Below are positions 45,541 through 47,056 of a stretch of DNA of 47,056 nt, piece after piece. The notes under the pieces are model-generated. The model had not been told where the DNA came from, searched no databases, and saw only the letters and a program-made list of their open reading frames with translations. The DNA comes from SMBSF63 sp034003545. GTDB lineage: Bacteria; Chloroflexota; Anaerolineae; Anaerolineales; Anaerolineaceae. The stretch spans positions 1-47,056 of the forward strand of contig CAYURM010000030.1 of the NCBI GenBank assembly GCA_964447155.1, given 5' to 3'. The translations under genes were made by a program, and so were the position numbers. How positions within the stretch are numbered: the stretch's first letter is position 1; every line of letters starts with the position of its first letter.

Positions 45541-45570
45541 AGTATACAATATGGTGCCTTCGCTTTTGAA
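45541..45570 (-). promoter_or_regulatory. Promoter-like element nearest the lipoprotein gene
   Basis: On the minus strand TTCAAA (45570-45565), an 18-nt spacer and TATACT (45546-45541), about 36 nt before the lipoprotein ATG. Equivalent pairs with 16-nt spacing occur in the next repeat units: TTCAAA (45683-45678) with TATACT (45661-45656), and TTCAAA (45796-45791) with TGTACT (45774-45769). Confidence 0.55.
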
Positions 45571-45880
45571 CACACGCATCGTCAGGCCCCAATGCAAACC
45601 CCTGCCAATCTCGGTTTCCATCCTTACCTTGAAATTCATTTCAAATCCAGTGCACAGTATAGTAGGGTGCCTTCGCTTTTGAACGCACGCATCATCAGGC
45701 CCCAATGCAAACCCCTGCCAATCTCGGTTTCCATCCTTGCCTTGAAATTCATTTCAAATCCAGTGCGCAGTACAGTAGGGTGCGTTCGCTTTTGAACGCA
45801 CCATTCATCAAGCCCCAATGCAAACACCTGCCAATCGCAGTTTCCATCCTCACCTTGAAATTCATTTCAAATCGAAGTAT
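45553..45880. repeat. Three tandem copies of a 113-bp unit
   Basis: Units start at 45553, 45666 and 45779 with an exact 113-bp period. Units 1 and 2 differ at about five positions; unit 3 is more diverged and ends near 45880 where the LacI-family promoter begins. Each contains the palindrome TTGAAATTCATTTCAA (45629-45644, 45742-45757, 45855-45870) and the inner motif CGCTTTTGAAC. Short reading frames inside are repeats of the same translation and have no ribosome-binding site. The block fills the gap between the divergent lipoprotein and LacI-family genes. Confidence 0.95.
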
Positions 45881-45883
45881 AAT
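45855..45883 (+). promoter_or_regulatory. Promoter of the LacI-family gene
   Basis: TTGAAA (45855-45860, part of the third repeat's palindrome), a 17-nt spacer and TATAAT (45878-45883) form a near-consensus promoter. The operator palindrome follows 1 bp downstream, so a bound repressor would cover the transcription start. Confidence 0.8.
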
Positions 45884-45884
45884 C

Positions 45885-45900
45885 ATGTAAGCGCTTACAT
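45885..45900. promoter_or_regulatory. LacI-type operator
   Basis: ATGTAAGCGCTTACAT is a perfect 16-bp palindrome with the central CG typical of LacI-family operators, and it also fits the cre-site pattern. It lies right after the -10 box and 16 bp before the LacI-family ATG, which fits autorepression. Confidence 0.85.
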
Positions 45901-45916
45901 TACGCAAAGGAAAACC

Positions 45917-46939
45917 ATGCATAGTCAACCCCCCTCCCGCCGCCCCCCTACCATTGATAACGTCGCCAAACTGGCCGGCGTCTCTTCGGCCACGGTCAGC
46001 CGGGTGATCAACCACAGCGCTCCGGTCATTCCCGCTACCTTGCAAAAAGTTCAGGCAGCGATTGAGACATTGAATTACCGCCCCAGCGCTGCTGCCCGAA
46101 TCCTCGCCCAGCGCAAAACGGACACACTCGGTCTGCTGATGCCCGAGATCAGCGAGACCTTCTTCATCCCCCTGCTGCGCGGTATCGAGCAAGCCGCCAG
46201 CCAGGCCGGATTCAGCCTGCTGATCCACACCACCAGTTACGGGCCGAAAAACAATCCCTTCGCCATGCTCGGCGAACACAACACAGACGGCCTGCTGATT
46301 TTCTCTGAAAGCTTGGCAAACGAGGAACTGGCCCGCCTCCAGCGGTCCGGGTTCCCGGTGGTGCTCATCCACCAGGATACCCCTGAAGGCTTGCGCATCC
46401 CCGGCATAACCATTGATAACCAAGGCGGCGCACAATCCCTGGTTGATCACCTCATCGAACAGCATAGCCGCCGCCGAATTGTACATTTACGCGGTCCACA
46501 AAGCGCCAATGATGCTCTCTGGCGGGAGAAGGGCTACCGCCAGTCCCTCGCGGAACATCACATCCCGGTTGACCCGGCACTCGTCCTGCCCGGCAACTTC
46601 GACACGGACACAGCCCAAAACACCATCTGTCATCTCATCCAGAGCGGCACTGCCTTCGATGCTATCTTCAGCGGCGATGACAGTTCTGCCCTGGGCGTGC
46701 TGGCCGCCCTGCGGGAGGCGGGTATCCGCGTTCCCGAAGACGTTTCTGTGGTCGGCTTTGACGATGTTGACTTTGCCAGCCACGTTCACCCGCCGCTGAC
46801 CACCGTCCACGCCCCCACCGAGCAGGTTGGTGAACGGGCAGTGGAGCAGCTTCTCAAGTTGATCGCTGGCGAAGAAGTAGAACCAGTAACATTGCTGCCT
46901 GTTGAACTCGTCATCCGCAAGTCCTGCGGGTGTGATTAG
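45917..46939 (+). CDS. LacI-family transcriptional regulator
   Basis: 340 residues; ATG 45917 chosen because AAAGG precedes it and the promoter and operator lie upstream of it. N-terminal HTH and hinge: TIDNVAKLAGVSSATVSRVI (about residues 12-31) and LQKVQAAIETLNYRPSAAAR. The periplasmic-binding-like effector domain follows (LGLLMPEISETFFIPLLRGI, AIFSGDDSSALGVLAALREA, VSVVGFDDVDFASHVHPPLT, TTVHAPTEQVGERAV), ending VIRKSCGCD, a common LacI ending. Effector probably a sugar. No transporter or hydrolase gene is in the window beside it; targets may lie to the right. It probably represses itself through the palindrome at 45885-45900. Confidence 0.92.
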   Translation: MHSQPPSRRPPTIDNVAKLAGVSSATVSRVINHSAPVIPATLQKVQAAIETLNYRPSAAARILAQRKTDTLGLLMPEISETFFIPLLRGIEQAASQAGFSLLIHTTSYGPKNNPFAMLGEHNTDGLLIFSESLANEELARLQRSGFPVVLIHQDTPEGLRIPGITIDNQGGAQSLVDHLIEQHSRRRIVHLRGPQSANDALWREKGYRQSLAEHHIPVDPALVLPGNFDTDTAQNTICHLIQSGTAFDAIFSGDDSSALGVLAALREAGIRVPEDVSVVGFDDVDFASHVHPPLTTVHAPTEQVGERAVEQLLKLIAGEEVEPVTLLPVELVIRKSCGCD

Positions 46940-46952
46940 GAAACCATCCCAT

Positions 46953-46975
46953 TGTAGTGACGAATTTATTCGTCA
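46953..46975. repeat. REP-like palindrome, copy 4, with compensatory stem changes
   Basis: TGTAGT head followed by GACGAATTTATTCGTC. Compared with copy 1 both arms have changed in step (AACGACT/AGTCGTT to GACGAAT/ATTCGTC), so pairing is preserved. It begins 13 bp after the LacI-family stop and may also act as its terminator. Confidence 0.75.
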
Positions 46976-47056
46976 TGTTTTTGTAACCAAAAAGGCGTAA
47001 CGACTAAGAACCTATCCGAAAATTAAATTAAGAACGATTTGAGCGCAAGCCAAATG

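Noticed and set aside
45592..45890. Repeated short plus-strand frames beginning MQTPAN
   Set aside because: They are translations of the 113-bp repeat, have no ribosome-binding site, and the same start in unit 3 would run into the LacI promoter region.

Overview
The window reads as a chromosomal segment of a Chloroflexota bacterium, most likely class Anaerolineae. This is inferred from gene content, not from a search. Pointers are the str-type cluster beside a solitary rpoB, a ClpC ATPase, an Agl23-type membrane glycosyltransferase fused to NHL repeats, lipoproteins with Thr/Pro-rich linkers (one with an NBR1-type Ig domain), polyphosphate glucokinase, duplicated bacterial-PH membrane modules, and TAnnnT boxes set 6-9 nt before start codons. 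About 38 protein genes are supported. No rRNA, tRNA, CRISPR array or complete mobile element was seen.

Layout. 1-7.4 kb (minus): rpoB from its own promoter, then a second strong promoter, a hairpin-bearing leader and rpsL-rpsG-fusA-tuf (tuf runs off the left edge). rpoC is absent where it is normally found, and RpoB carries an insertion of about 130 residues. 7.4-8.4 kb: a decayed phosphodiesterase remnant and rsmG (+). 8.5-12.8 kb (minus): cNMP/PH membrane protein, def, recF, ppgK. 13.1-15.6 kb: clpC. 15.8-24.7 kb (minus): a sugar region. A promoter at 24.67-24.70 kb drives a zinc alcohol dehydrogenase, a URO-D family protein, a class II aldolase homologue and a Gat-type PTS transporter (IIA, IIB, IIC). 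After a terminator comes a separate unit: a divergent IIB-like protein, a cysteine desulfurase, a SorC-family regulator and a mutarotase-like protein.

24.8-32.7 kb: DUF4097-like lipoprotein, GNAT protein (+), YvlD-type membrane protein (+), the Agl23-NHL protein, the NBR1-Ig lipoprotein and alanine racemase. 33-35.5 kb (+): YfcC-type carrier and a HAD-HD fusion. 35.6-42.6 kb: PG-binding/beta-lactamase-fold protein, gmd (+), cupredoxin-like lipoprotein (+), Fur-family regulator, LysM-M23 peptidase and an MGDG-synthase-type glycosyltransferase (+). 43-47 kb: metG, a lipoprotein, and a LacI-family regulator read divergently from it across a striking 3 x 113-bp tandem repeat that carries promoter-like elements on both strands.

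The genes best read as working together are: the translation cluster; the PTS operon (import and phosphorylation of a polyol or sugar, oxidation by the dehydrogenase, then steps by the aldolase and URO-D homologues, with the SorC protein as likely sensor); and envelope functions spread through the right half. A family of palindromic REP-like elements with compensatory stem changes is scattered at gene ends. The most unusual items are the promoter-bearing 113-bp repeats, the RpoB insertion with three WL-G motifs, the PTS/URO-D/divergent-aldolase operon, and the set of likely leaderless genes.
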